Assembly: GCA_014871385.1 (NCBI GenBank)
Contig: CM026426.1
Coordinates: 58,464,221 to 58,528,220, forward strand
Length of the DNA: 64,000 nt
Reading direction: 5' to 3'
Source: Ceratodon purpureus
Taxonomy: Eukaryota; Streptophyta; Bryopsida; Pseudoditrichales; Ditrichaceae
Shown here: in pieces, positions 11,603-24,000 of the stretch
How positions within the stretch are numbered: position 1 is the stretch's first letter
Layout of the letters: each line of letters begins with the position of its first letter
Position numbers and translations under genes: made by a program
The notes under the pieces: generated by a model
What the model saw: the letters and a program-made list of their open reading frames with translations, nothing else
Database searches by the model: none
Told to the model about the DNA's origin: nothing

Positions 11603-14600
11603 CTACCCTCTCCGCCGTTTCTGCGAGACTGCGCCACCTACCTTGTCGCCCTTGACCTTATCATTCTTTCTCCCCTCATTCTTACGACCCTTAGCTCTGA
11701 TTGATGCCGAGGATTCCTCTGCTGCTTGCTCTGCCTCCTTGGCGGTGCGTGCTCTGGTCCGCACATTCGTTTCAGGGACAGCAATAGGACTTCCACTCAC
11801 CCCAACAATCTCGGCCATCTCCTTGTACGTGGTCTAGTCAGCTGAATAGACATTCTCTATCGCCCCCTCAAGTCCCGGCCCTGAGTCATCGTCCACAATT
11901 GGACCCGTTGCTCTCTTCGCTCTCAACTGGAATGGAGACCGGGGCAAATTAGACTTCGACAACCCTTCTACTTCTCCTTCCGCTACTTCAGCATCGGTCA
12001 CGCCGAGCGCTCCTTCCGCCGCTCCAGTATCCTTCGACTGTCCATCTTCTCCTTCCATTGCGCCACCCTGTACCTCCACCTGCCTTGAGGCTCGCACATC
12101 CTTGGTACCCGCGCCTACGCCACTGCTCACTACATCCTCCTTCTCCTTTACCCCCCCCCCCCTCGGCCTTCCTCCTTGTTACCTCCATGAACTTGGCTGC
12201 AGCCTCCACCTGCACCAAGGTATCCACGAAACCCAAGGATGTGGCTCCTCCACCATCCTTACCATACTCTCCCCAAAGCAACTTGCCCTTGCGTCCCGGC
12301 AGGCATTGCGACCCAGGCTTGGTTGTCTCCTTCCTCGCGGGCTGCGGCGAGACCTCCTTCTCCTTTTCCGTTGGCGTTCCCTTCTCCTTCGCTACAGCAC
12401 CGTCCCCTTCCTCAGCTGTCTCCGAATCCTCCTTCCCCTTCTTCTTCCCGCTCCCTGCTGCGCCACCCTTCTTCGGCACTGCCCCTCTATCCCCTTCCTC
12501 AGCTGTCCCCGAATCCTCCTTCCCCTTCTTCCTCCCGCTCTCTGCTGCGCCACCCTTCTTCGGCACTGCCCCTCTATCCCCTTCCTCAGCTGTCCCCGAA
12601 TCCTCCTTCCCCTTCTTCCTCCCGCTCCCTGCTGCGCCTCCCTTCTTCAGCACCGCCCCTCCATCCCCTTCCTTAGCTCTCCCCGAATCCTCCTTCTCCT
12701 CCTTCCTCCCGCTCTCGGTAATCCCTGCAGCCTCACCCTGCTTCTTTCCACTTCCAACGACGCTCAGTCCTTCATCCCTCTTCCTCGCCCTTGCAGCGAC
12801 GCCAACACTCCCTCCTTTATCAGTGCTGCCCCTTCCTTGACATGGACTTGACAGACCCTCGAGCTCCACTCCTTCGACATGGACTGAGGTTTCTGGCGGT
12901 GGCGAGCTTATGTCAAGTGAAGGATCACCGTCTCCAGTTTGGTCTGAAGCCTTCCCCGACTTAGCATCGGTGCTCTCCGAAGTATCACTATCCCCTTCCT
13001 CGAGGGTAGTGCCGGAGCTAGAACGTAGGGGGGTCATCTTGGTGTTGTTGTCCTCTTCGTCAGAACCAGAATCGTCTCCGGACTCCAGATGTGGTTCACG
13101 TCCCTGAAGATGAGCACCATCCGAAAGACATGCCATCACCACCTTCTCCAGTGGCCTCTCCAGCATTGGTTGGTCTCTAGATTTAATGTTGTCGCCCCTG
13201 ACAACCCGTTGCGGCACTCCATGAAAATCCTCTAGAGCGCCTCCAGACCATGCTGGCTGGCTTGTCTCCCCTTCGACTGTTCGTCTTGTATTGTTGACGG
13301 CCTTCTGAGGTGATGCAAACCTTAGGCTAGAACCTGCCACCACACATCCTGTTAGAGTATATAGAATATGGTACCGAATGTAATTGCAGTCGACTAGCAC
13401 AAATGAACCAGTACTATCACTACCTATTGGATTTGAACTGGTGGACCATTTGTACAAGTCCGCAATTCTAAATGTACTCTATGACCTCTATGACTACCAC
13501 GTAGGACTTCTAGTACCAAGTAAAATAAAGACAAGAAATACCTGTTGTAGCTCCGACAAGTACAATGTCGTCTGCGTACAGCACCGTAAGTACATTTCAA
13601 GCACTATGTCATATGGAGTACATAAAATACTTGCTCTAAGTAGCTGCATGTACCTAAAGATTAGGCCTAATATACAAATATGACATTTCCAACGCCTAAC
13701 AAAAATCATCGAGTGCTATGCAATACACAATAATATACTGGAATTCAGTGAAGCAACTTCTTGTACACGTACTGGATTTAGACTTTGACACTAACATACA
13801 AACATTTCATTTCGAGCGCCAAACAGTTGTTCACCAAGTACTATGCAATACACAACAATTCATGGAATTCAGTGAAGGAACTTCTTGTACACATATTGCA
13901 TTTAGACTTCGACACTAATATACATGTTCAGACACATGCTGTTAATGAACCTGGACTTCATATACACTGTGGAAGTCTAAGTTGTCTCAGATCACAATCA
14001 GGTGAAAGCTAGCAACCACAACACGTATAGACTCTAGAGTGTACAACCTTACGATCCAACAATATACTTTCACTACTTTCTATAACAAACTTCTAGAATT
14101 AACCTAAACTGGAACAACCACATACTACATTCGCGGACTCCATAGTACATAAACACTAAAATTCCTACAAAGCACATATCCAGAATCAACATTGCAAAGC
14201 ACATATCCAGAATCAACATTGCAAAGCACATATCCAGAATACTAGCACAAATTTAGATGAACTTACCATCGGATGGCACCTTCGCCATAGCCTGCTCTGT
14301 TCTCTCCTCCATTAGTCTCCGCCTTTCTTCAGCTACTCCAAGCATCCTAGCCTTCTCCACCAATTCCGCAGGTGGCTCTCCCCAACCGAAACTCCGATGC
14401 CATTCCGGGTGACAAATCTCCCCGCATCCTATGGCCACGCACTTGCAGCTACGTACAAAGACCACTGAAGCACAGAAAGGATGATACAAGTGTCTACACG
14501 AGGTTACTACCATGTCATACTGCGGGAATGGGAAGGAACACAAGCAGCAAGCGGTAATCCTGATGAAGCTGGTCTCATCTGCAAAATCAAACGCTCCAAA

Positions 14601-16202
14601 TATTGGATCCTCGGGCGCATACACCATTGGACTTGGAGAAAAGCTCAGAGTACTCCTCCCTTGCTTCAACTGGTACTTCTCGGCTGCAAAGGCATCAAGC
14701 TGCAACTGGCCCGACTCCAATTCTCTTGTCAATGCCTGGATCTCAGCTTCAGCGGTCTCCAGCTCCCCCTTAGCGGCCGCGACCTTGACCTTCTCCTTTG
14801 CCAACTGCTCTTGAATTCCCTCCATCTTTATTTTCTCCTTGTACACATCCTGGCCTTGCTCTTCCAGCGCTCTAATCAGCGCCGTCTTCAACTCCTCTTG
14901 TTTCTTCAATGTGCCCATGCCCCATTCACTTTGCTTACTCTTCCAAATGGCACCGTCAAGCCGTTGACCAGCCTCCTTCTTCAGCTCCCGCTTGTACTTC
15001 TGCTCCAAGTAAACAGCTTGCATCAGACCCTCCAAATTTTGCAGCCGATCCTCCACTTCCCCCTTCGCCAACCTCCCAGCACTTTGTCCTCGCAAACCGG
15101 TATCCTCCTGCAAGCACACACCCGATGCCATGGCGGATTCCAGCCCACCCTTCGACTCACCCGGTGGCCCACGACCCCCCACCCTCACCGCATCCCCTTG
15201 CTCGACCTTTCCCTCCTAGCCAGGTTCGACCTTAATTCCTCGCCACTCCTTACCTCGGACGTCGACCTTCTTCTTCCCCTCAGTGCACCTAGAGTCTGCA
15301 ATAGACTTCCTGAGCTCCTCAAGCTTTGTCCTGTCCAAGGTATACCCGCCCCTCTGTCGCTTGTTTGTCTCCTCCCCGAAAGCACACCAATTGACACGAC
15401 CACCACCTTCCTCATACTCCTATGCGATACCTTCAGCAAACCTCACTGTGATCAGGTTCGGATTCTCCTCCTCCCCATGTTGATACAAAATTGGGTGTAG
15501 ATACTTGAACCTGTCCACAACCTCCAGGACTTCACAACCCTGCCAATAGAACCCGCTCCGACCACCATCTCCATAGGGCTTACCAAACAACCTGCGCATA
15601 GTGTCGGAGGAGACCGTGCCTCCACGGAAGTGATGGGGATTGTCTCCCTCGTTGGGGAGTCCATATTCAGCCTGAAAGTCTGCCCTCTTCAATTCCCGCG
15701 GAGGCTTCTTTAGCCTCAAAATCTCGTCGTCGACGTCTCCCACGCACGTGAAGGCCTTCTAAGACCTCACATTTCCCTTCCCTTTCTTCTTCGCTGTGGA
15801 CTTTGCTTCCGCTCCAGCTTCTCCTTCCAGCTCGTCCCGGCTATCACCCCGACCTCGTCTCGCGCTTGAAGCCTTCTTCGACACCTGCTTTGCAGCTCCT
15901 CCCTCCACCTCTTCTCGGCCGCAACTTCGACCTCGTTCCCCTGCGCCACCTTTCTTCGGCAATTCCTCGGCAGCAGGCTCCTCACCAGATGCCCCTCCTC
16001 TGCCTGTTCCTCCCCGCATCCTCTTCCGCGGACCCTCCCTCCCGACGTCGTCATCATCACTCATTGCTCCGCGGCTCCTCCTCTCTCGCGCTCCAAGTGT
16101 TCTCTCCTTCCGCGCACTGGATGTGTCCCCAGAGCGCGCACTGTGGCTTCGCTCCATTACTCTTTCACCCCTCCACACGAGCCCCGCCCACGTCCACCTC
16201 AA
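11603..16202 (-). CDS. Coiled-coil / RING-like / low-complexity gene, two exons, interrupted by TAG codons
   Basis: Exon A runs 16202 to 14267 in one frame, cut only by TAGs at 15759, 15420 and 15216. Its donor GTAAGT is at 14266, and it joins in phase at the acceptor before 13348 to exon B. Order of parts: an Arg/Ser/Lys-rich acidic-basic N-terminus; a compact block (about 15740-15430) with RADFQAEYGLP, GFYWQGCEV and RFKYLHPILYQHG; a long Glu/Lys coiled coil (about 15060-14640); and a Cys/His cluster (about 14560-14390: CCLC, SCRHLYHPFC, CKC, CGEICHPEWHRSFGW) that resembles a RING or PHD finger. Exon B is Gly/Lys/Glu/Ser-rich with 29-residue tandem repeats, shifts frame at a C12 run (12151-12162), has a TAG at 11834 and ends RKNDKVKGDKV..RRRG. 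Charge and Lys clusters suggest a nuclear protein. I do not recognise the family. It may be a transposon gene or a decayed lineage-specific gene. Confidence 0.55.
12151..12162 (+). repeat. C12 homopolymer at a frame change
   Basis: Twelve C on the plus strand, a G run in the sense of the minus-strand gene. Upstream (Gly/Lys/Glu) and downstream (SSGVGAGTKDVRASR) coding senses lie in different frames. Either the run length is wrong in the assembly or the gene is broken here. Confidence 0.8.
12384..12740 (-). repeat. 87-bp tandem repeats encoding 29-residue units
   Basis: About four units at 87-bp spacing (landmark CTTCGGCACT at 12471 and 12558, variant at 12645, weaker copy near 12384). Each gives a Gly/Lys/Glu unit built around KKGGAA, SGRKKGKEDSG and AEEGD. 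Period 87 keeps the frame, so selection for coding at the time of expansion is plausible. Confidence 0.85.
13349..14266 (-). other. Intron of the coiled-coil/RING-like gene
   Basis: On the minus strand it begins GTAAGT and ends CTAACAG. It is AT-rich and has many GTAC tetramers. A 27-bp tandem repeat lies next to the donor. Splicing joins a one-base remainder to two bases, which restores a Gly codon. Confidence 0.55.
14168..14241 (+). repeat. 27-bp tandem repeat, about 2.8 copies
   Basis: The unit begins CAAAGCACATATCCAGAATC and recurs at 14168, 14195 and 14222, with the last copy truncated. The copies are nearly identical, so the expansion is recent. It sits about 20 bp inside the intron from the donor site. 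Confidence 0.9.
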
Positions 16203-18934
16203 TGTCCCTTAGAGTCACCAACCCAACAAAAAGTAAAACCCCAAAAGGAACCCCACAATCCAAGCTAAGCATCGCCTCCCCTTAAATCCACACTGGAATA
16301 CATGCAAGCCCAGCCGATCCATTGCAATTCGCCAAGGCTTCTCCTTCCATCGCACCTCCGGTGGAGCACACTTCACACTGCCGTCGACCCCAGCTGGAGA
16401 GAGGTGCGAGACGATGCTCACCCCCGACCACCGGTCACCTAGTGCCTCGCTCATCCTTCACACCAGCGGTCACCAGTAACTCTCTCACACCTTAAACCCC
16501 GTAACTGGTGACCACCAGTCACTAAACCCTCCACATTAATTCCCGCCCGTTTGCTCGCCGTTATGAACATCTAATACCACACCATAGCCGCCTTGAGCAT
16601 TAATTGACACCTCAATAGTGCACTCCCAGCTGCTATTTCTCTCCTATCCTAGGGCCCGACTAATTTACTTAGTTACCATTCTCAAATAAATCCCCAAGTC
16701 TAACGCTAATAAAAAATAAAATAAATTGCTTGTATGTTGAAACGTATAAGTGAATGTTTAAATTTATTTTCCTTTCATCAAAAACACTTAAAATACATCT
16801 ACATGAAATTATAAAATTAAAAAATGAACTACATATATATAATATAATTTCCCATATTTTTCTTTTTCCAACATGCTAATACCCATGTTCTTATTTTTTT
16901 CCCAAAACTAAAAAAAAACACATATGTACGAGTTTACCTCCAACATATGATAAGTATTGTATTTCATAATTTGTTTAAAGGGGCGTAGAAATGATGTTCA
17001 TCTATTAAACCCTATTTCGAATCATGAAAACGGCCATGCTAATTTTTACCCTCTCATGTCTTATTCCAAAAAAACATTCGTATGAACAAATCTACCTTTA
17101 TCGCACATTAATCTATTTCAAAATTGCTTTATTAGTCGATGATGATTAAAACTCCTAAACTTCACTTTCATTTCTCTAATACACCACACTTTCAACAACT
17201 TATTCTGTCATCCTTCAACATTTATTTATCCTTTTTTTCCCCTCCAGTTTTTTTTTTTTTTCTTCCCCCTTATTATTTATATCATTTGATTGCTTCATAT
17301 TTTCCTCTTCTTTTATTATTCTTCCATTTATTAAATTTTTATCCTTTCTTTCCCTTCCTTTCTTTAAATATTTCTTATATTTTTCACTTTCTTTACTTGC
17401 CCTTCTTTTATTTGTTTTTCTTCCTCAATAGCTTTCCCATGAACCGTATTTTAATATTTCATATTTTTCTCCTCCCCTTTTTATAATTCTTTTATTTTCC
17501 TTTATTATTCTTCCTTCGAATCTTAATTTTTTATTCCTTTTTTCCTTTTTCTATTTAAACATTTCATATAGCTTTATGTTTTGGAATTTATCCTTCAAGC
17601 TTATTTATTTTTCTTCCTTTTTTTTCCACAAGTGGAAGTGATAAGTGAAAAATAAAAATAGAAATGTAAAAAAAAACAAGGTTATAATGGGGATGAAATT
17701 GAGAGAGAACATTGGGAGTGGAAGCTTGATGAATGAAAACAGTGGAGGAAATGAAAAAGAAAAAACAAACAAAAGGAAGACAATGGAGATGTAAATGAAG
17801 AAGAGAAGTGCAAGTGGAAGGGATAAATGAAAAATTAAAATGGGAATCGGAAAAAAAAATGTCAAACAAAGATTATAATGGAGATACAATTGAGAGTGAA
17901 TAGTGGGAGTAGAAGGGATAAATGAAAATAGTTGAGTAAATGGAAGAAAAAAAAAGAGGAAGACAATGGAGATGTGAATGAAGAAGAAAAGTGCGAGTAA
18001 AAGGGATAAATGAAAAATAAAAATAGAAATGGAAAAATAAAAATAAAAATTATAATTAGGATGAAAATGAGAGCAAAAAGTAGTAGTGGAAGGGATAAAT
18101 GAAAATAGTGGATGAAATGAAAAAAATAAATTAGGAGAAGAAATGATGTTCATATCTTAATTTTTTAAATTGCACCTTCTATTATTAAAAACTTAAAGTA
18201 AATATTGACAGAAAAATGTAAAAAACAAAAAATAAACTTACTCTATTCAGTACTTTCTAGGGCATTTTTCTAGTTCATATTCAAGATGCTCAATTAGGAA
18301 CACTCTATAATCTTTAAATAACAAATGTATAAATAATCAATATTCATTGTTTTCAATTTATATCTTATGATCGTATTAAAAAGAAGATCATATTAGAGCC
18401 ATACTATATTTTAAATTACAATAATTTGTATAGTATTTTGGAAGGCCCTTCAACAAACTAATCACTTGACTAAACTAGGCTTCACTTGAAGTTCATCTGA
18501 AAAAATCCTGAAGTCCAGACAACTCCATAGCTCTCATACGCTTAACAAATATACAATTTTCAAGAGCATGATGATTCCACATTACATAGATGATGGGCAA
18601 CGTCGTCTGAGTTGAACTAGGATGCTGTGTGATTCAATCAACTTTAGATCCTGCCTCCGAGGCTGGACATCAACTCCCGCCAGTCTATGTATTTGAACTC
18701 AGCCACGTGTCGTGTCTAGAGCAGTTGGTCCATATGGAGCTCCATCGAAGGGAATCATTAGCGTTAGAGCACGCTATTTTGATTGGCTCATCTAAATCGC
18801 CAAACCCCTCCTCTTGTATGGAATCTGAACGGCTCAGATTGAGTAAGGTAGAGTACTTATAGTACAATTAAGTACTCGAAGGTCCCAATGGTACAATACA
18901 GTTTTGCCAAAACTACACTACCTCTAGTGTACTC
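16203..18934. other. Gene-less, AT-rich region with satellite-like DNA
   Basis: 16.2-16.7 kb is ordinary spacer, perhaps the promoter side of the minus-strand gene. From 16.7 to 18.6 kb the DNA is very AT-rich. 17.2-17.6 kb is a pyrimidine tract and 17.63-18.13 kb a purine tract with an internal period of about 187 bp. A short motif, AAATGATGTTCAT, occurs at both edges (near 16990 and 18142). A CCACGTGTC (G-box core) occurs near 18703. No coding sequence is supported. Confidence 0.6.
17640..18140 (+). repeat. Purine-rich tandem repeat, period about 187 bp
   Basis: Segments containing GGAAGACAATGGAGATG and AAGGGATAAATGAAAA recur at a spacing of about 187 bp (near 17776 and 17961 for the first; near 17817, 17917, 18000 and 18090 for variants of the second). 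About 2.7 diverged copies are present. The long Phe/Ser-rich frame on the minus strand is a by-product of this composition. Confidence 0.6.
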
Positions 18935-19273
18935 TCACCCAATGTCAAGATATGGCTGCAATTCCCATAACAGCGACCCTTGGGTCCACTGTGGAGTGCG
19001 CTCAACAAAATTCTTCCACCCCACACACACGCACCGTAACGCTGTGCATACTCTGTAGTTCTCTAACACATATGTACTGTTCATTATAAGCGGCCATATC
19101 TTGGCCTCCACAACCTTCGATGGGATTGAATGTAGAAACCTAGGCATACGACGCAGCACTTTCTGCCTCATGGCAACGACTTCGTCGTCGTCGCTGAAGT
19201 CTGAGTCTCTTAAGAATTGGGCTGGCCCAAACAGGGCAATCAGGATTTCTCCGTCTAATGGCTCCTTCTCCAT
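18935..19273 (-). CDS. Hypothetical protein, 112 residues
   Basis: Opens with ATG in a good context (GCCATGG) and reads MEKEPLDGEILIALFGP.., an acidic patch (DSDFSDDDE), then VVEAKIWPLIMN and ..CVCVGWKNFVERTPQW. Composition is ordinary protein-like. The last codons lie on a possible GGGTGAG donor, so it may be one exon of a larger gene continuing toward lower coordinates. I do not recognise a family; the Trp spacing near the end is only loosely like an F-box-associated helix. Confidence 0.35.
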   Translation of the reverse strand: MEKEPLDGEILIALFGPAQFLRDSDFSDDDEVVAMRQKVLRRMPRFLHSIPSKVVEAKIWPLIMNSTYVLENYRVCTALRCVCVGWKNFVERTPQWTQGSLLWELQPYLDIG

Positions 19274-21085
19274 GGCGTTGTAGGGTTAAGTTCAGTGTGT
19301 TCCTCAAGAACGACGAGACATACCGTAGCATAGAAGTGTTGTCTGACGGAGCACTTGCTATGGACTGGACTGTCTGTGGAGTGTATCAGAATAATGATAC
19401 ACTATTTGCGAGGGGGGTGGAGTGTCACTGACCTCTTCTGCCTGGTAGCCGTGTCCAGCTTTTGCGGAGTTGTTAGTGGGTGCAGCCACATTTCCATCGA
19501 ACGATACCTTGGCCAGGAAGTACCCTTCTATCAACCTCAAACAAGGGACACTAAATTCCCAATTCAGTCAGAATTGTACCAACTTGAAAGAAGGGACGCA
19601 ATTCCAGTCTCTGCAGATACCACAATCGTGAGCATACGAGGGAAGAGCTACGGGGGTTGGGCATACAAGAACGCTGTGCGACAAGTGTTCTCCACTCCAT
19701 CATCTGGTGCAAGGTTAGTTTTCGAAATCAGCGCAACTTCATGAGCATTAGCATTGCACTTACCTTAGTAATGTATCGGGAAGAGTACGGTGTCATGTCC
19801 GCTACTTGGCACAGGTTTGGTCGAAACCCTAGGTGGATAGAGACCGTCTTACGGGAATACGAGAGAGGCGTGTTTGGCCCTCGTCACGAATGCTCCATCA
19901 ATTGCAGGTGCGTGGCTTGTCGTAGAATGCAATGGATCAACCATCCAGAATGCAAATGTACGTTGGGGAAAGAGCGGTGGACCTCCTTCGCTCTCGATGA
20001 CAGAATGAGGTAGAAGTGGTGGAGATATCGATGCGAACCTGAAATTCAGTGTTCCCCTCCACCGAAGATCTGCAAATGCATCCTCTTGATGCCAACGCAA
20101 GAAGCTGTTTACAGCGACGGAAACGACGGTAGCCCCTAGGCAAACACTGACCTCTTCTTCGGAATAAACGATAGTGAGTACGAGATCAGTGATACTTCGG
20201 CCGGTATTCCAGACTCGACGAATGAGAGATTGCAGTCGAATGCAATGGAAATGCTGGCTAATCACGCAAGGACGTCCTTGGTGGTTCCCGACTTAGTTCC
20301 GCATTTTGTGGGCGGGAACACGGAGAATTTGACGGACCTTTCCGACACGGCGACATCCCTGCAACAGAAGCAATCTCTCCCCCTGGCATTATCCAAAAGC
20401 TGCCCAGATGCAAAGATCCGGAAGAACATCGCGCATGATCCATGTTAAACAGGGATTTAGGGTCTAGCGTGTCAAGCCCTCGCTTAAACCATTCGTTGCT
20501 CGACAGTTTAGGGTGGGGTCTTAGTTCTTGGTTGTAGGCGAATATCAAACACTCTGTCTCTCTGGGGTTCCAACGGCCGAGACGTTCCACGCACTCAAGT
20601 GCTTTGTTCAAAGCCAGACATTACTAATGCAAATAAAGCACTTTTACAAACTCTCCGTCTTGCGATGTCATCAAGAGTCCTTTTTAGGCCGTTATTATGA
20701 AGTGATTCAGTCTTCGCACCCGGTCCACTGAACGCTCTTGAATTCTGTATGGTCCATCCACGTACAGCAGAGTGCAATGGAACGTCCTCAAAGGCAGATG
20801 CTAACCTGCCATACCCTCGGCGTTCTCTTAAGCGTTGTCGCGTCTTAGGTTTTAGATTTCGGTCCTACTTCTGCAAGAACTTAGAATTCGTTGCCAGGGG
20901 TTCTAAATCTTCTAAACTGCCTGGAGAGGTCACCGAGTCATTGTCTGTGAACGTGGCTTCCCATTGCATGCCTCCGTAGTTGATCTGCCCGCACAAGCGA
21001 CAGGCCACTACGAGCTTTTGTTGAACATGAACATGGAGGGAGTCACAGAATGTTTGTTTACGCATTGCATGTCGTTGCAGATATC
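19274..21085. other. Region with weak, overlapping ORFs only
   Basis: Several frames of 60-140 codons overlap on both strands. One on the plus strand (19657-20013) has a Cys-containing end (CSINCRCVACRRMQW), and one on the minus strand (20258-20611) reads GRWNPRETECLIFAYNQ. None shows a domain I trust and none is clearly favoured. This may be the 5' flank of the CACTA element that follows, or remains of older insertions. Confidence 0.3.
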
Positions 21086-24000
21086 ATGGAGGAAGGTATA
21101 CGTCGAGCCGCACCGGACGAAGCACGCATACGAGCCAGGGAAGCGACGCTCGTGGAGCAGGAGATTGCTTACGTTCAGAGGCAGGGTTGGAGGACAATTC
21201 CCTGTCCATGCGCCATCCACTGCCGAGAGACGAGGTCTGCCCTTGTATTTCGAAGCTACTGGCAATGTCTTCGGCAGCACCGCCAACACCCTTGGTTTTT
21301 TGGGCGGTCTGAGGTGAGTATTTCTATCTTGTTCGAATTGCCAGGTTGCCAAGTTATATGTTTCCCCTCTCACCCGCCATCGCCCATATTAGTGACCATC
21401 GTGTACTTTAACTCCCCCTCCCGCTTGGACAGGGTTACGATCCCAACGACTCTGACGACGAGTGGGACACTCATATCGCGTGGTACTATGGCGCACAGGC
21501 TTCTGAACGCATCGCTCGTCCAGTACAGAGAAACCTGGACCCCGGCATGGCTATGAGGCAGGCAATTGTGGACCCTCTCGCCATTGGGGATCGCATCAGA
21601 GGCGAGGTAATTGCTGACTGGGAGGAGCGAGATGATCGACGAGCACGGTCCCAGGAGAGCGGCGATATACCGCCAACACCTGAGCGGACCGAAGGCGAAG
21701 ATGACGTTCCCGAGCGCATGGATGGCGATGGCCGTGGCAAGGAACCTCCCCTTCCCACGAACATGCAACCCCCTCCTGTGCCACCTCCAGAAGGCGCAAA
21801 ATCCTCAGACGACGAGGACTTAGAGTGGGGGGAGGCTGATGACGACGTCGCCACGTCGATTCAGATGCTGGAGGAGGCGGCTTTAACACCTCTATTTCAC
21901 AATTCCCAGCATTACAGCATGGGCGCAGCATATCTTATCCTCAGCTCAGGGAGGTTGCACGGCGCCACCAACGTGCACTTGGACAAGACTTTTCGATTAT
22001 TGAGTATGACCCTCCTCCCTCAACCTAATACGTTGCCCAGATCCTACCATGAGGCTTCGCAATACTTGCGTCGCCTCGGCCATTCATACAAGAGTATAGA
22101 TATTTGCCCAAACAATTGTCATCTTTTTCCGGGAGATTTGAGCAACGCAACCGTCTGCCCTACTTGCCGCGCTAGTAGAAGGAAAACCGTGGGCAAGTCT
22201 CAAGTGCCGCAGAAAGTAGCAAGGTCTTTCCCCTTAACTCCAAGGCTAAAGAGGATGTTCCGGAGCCCAGTACAAGCGGCGCAAATGACATGGTGGGCGG
22301 CGAATCAAGGCGATGGGACACTCATCAAGCACGTTGCGGATTCTCGGCAGTGGAAGTACATCAATGAACGGTACCACGAGGAATTTGCGAAAGATGATCG
22401 CAACGTCCGTTTGGCCCTCATAACGGACGGATTTAATCCGAGTTCTGACAAGAGGAGCGTGTATTCACTATGGCCCGTATTACTGATGAACTACAACGTC
22501 GCACCATGGCTCACTACAAAGAACTACTTCATTATGCTCGCCATTCTTATCCCCGGCCCAGACGCTGTGAGGGTAGAGAAGTTCAATGTTTTTCTGGCGC
22601 CCTTGGTGGAGGAGTTGATGCAGCTGTGGGAGGTAGGAGTGTACTACATGGACGCAACGAGGTATAAAAATGAGTCACACTTCATCTTAAAAGCTATGGT
22701 AGTGTGGACTATAGGGGACTTCCCGGCCTATGGCATGCTCGTTGGCGTTGTTACAAAGGGCTACGTTGCATGTCCCGTATGCAGTCTTGGCACTCGGACA
22801 AGAAGATCTAAGGTTCTTCATAAGAACGTTTTTTTGTCCTTGTGCTCGGACGTGGCTTCACGCGAATCATCACCTCCGCAATGACTCGGTAAACTTTGCC
22901 GATGAATAGCGTCGGACTGCTCCTGTGCCCGTCACTGGGGAACAGGCGCTGGCATAGGCCCGTGAGAGAGAACGATGGCTGGCTGAAGAAGGTGCCCCAC
23001 CGGAGAACGACCCTGTACGAACCTACGGCGTAAAATACGAGACGGTGCTTTTCAAGCTTCCGTACTGGAAGGTGTGTATTCTATTTTGTCGCTAAACATT
23101 GATTTGATTGCTGTTCTCTTTTGTCGCTTCAACTTCTCGATTTCGAGCCATCTCTGTGAAGTACTCTGTTTTCGTAAAATGAGCTCCTTCTTAAAGTGCA
23201 GGCATATAATGCCATGTTCACTACATGCGTAACTGAAATCTTGTTTTCCATTGCTTATGTACATAGTCCTTTTCTTCAGAGTAGCTCAAAAGAACTTATG
23301 CCGCCAACCCTACGTAGAAAAACTCCTTCGTTTTCTTCATGTGTATGTTTTTTTCAAGTGCATTCGTTTTCTTCATTACATGTTTTATAATGGTCTTTCC
23401 GGATCCATGGCGTTGACAATAACGTACACCTGTCTAGGACTGCCCTTGCTTTGCATTGCATGGATCTCTCGTGTATGAGGTACATCCTCTTGGAGCTTGT
23501 TGGTTTCAGAGCGAATTGCTAACCTCCCGGGTGTGTCTGGCACTGTGCAACATCTACCTCTGCGACATACACTTGATACGATGCACATAGAAAAGAATGT
23601 GGCTGCAACGACATTTGGTTTCCTGATGGGTGAAAGCGACACGATAGCTATGCGAGAGGACACGGTAGAGGCCCCCGCAATGCGGGAGCTGCATCTGCAG
23701 CAAGAGGGCGATAGCCAGAGGTACCTCAAGCCACATGCTCCCTATGTGCTAAGGGACGACGAGAAAGTGAAGTTACTGGAAGCTATCCGTGCATGTCGGA
23801 CACCAACAAATCACTGCGGGAGTTTCAAAAAACTCGTGAACATGGAGAAGAGAAAACTTCAGTTCATGAAGAGTCATGACTGACACGTCCTAATCCAGGA
23901 CATTTTACCAGCTGCCATCCGGGGGCTACTACCCGAGGGTCCCAGAGTCCCGATTATCCGCCTTGGCCACTGTTTTAAGCGTCTGTGTGCGAAGGTCATA

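Noticed and set aside
12058-12851. Pro/Ser/Leu-rich open frames on the plus strand
   Set aside because: They are antisense to the repeat-bearing Gly/Lys/Glu coding region, whose 29-residue units and continuity are more protein-like.
14168-14241. CRISPR-like regular repeat
   Set aside because: The copies are directly adjacent tandem units with no spacers, in a plant-type intron.
15216-15761. TAG read as an amino acid (recoded amber) in this genome
   Set aside because: The same elements also carry TGA and TAA interruptions and the intact host gene has none inside. Mutation decay explains it better.
17605-18153. Long minus-strand Phe/Ser/Ile-rich frame resembling a membrane protein
   Set aside because: It is produced by purine-rich tandem repeat DNA on the plus strand; the residue pattern follows the repeat.
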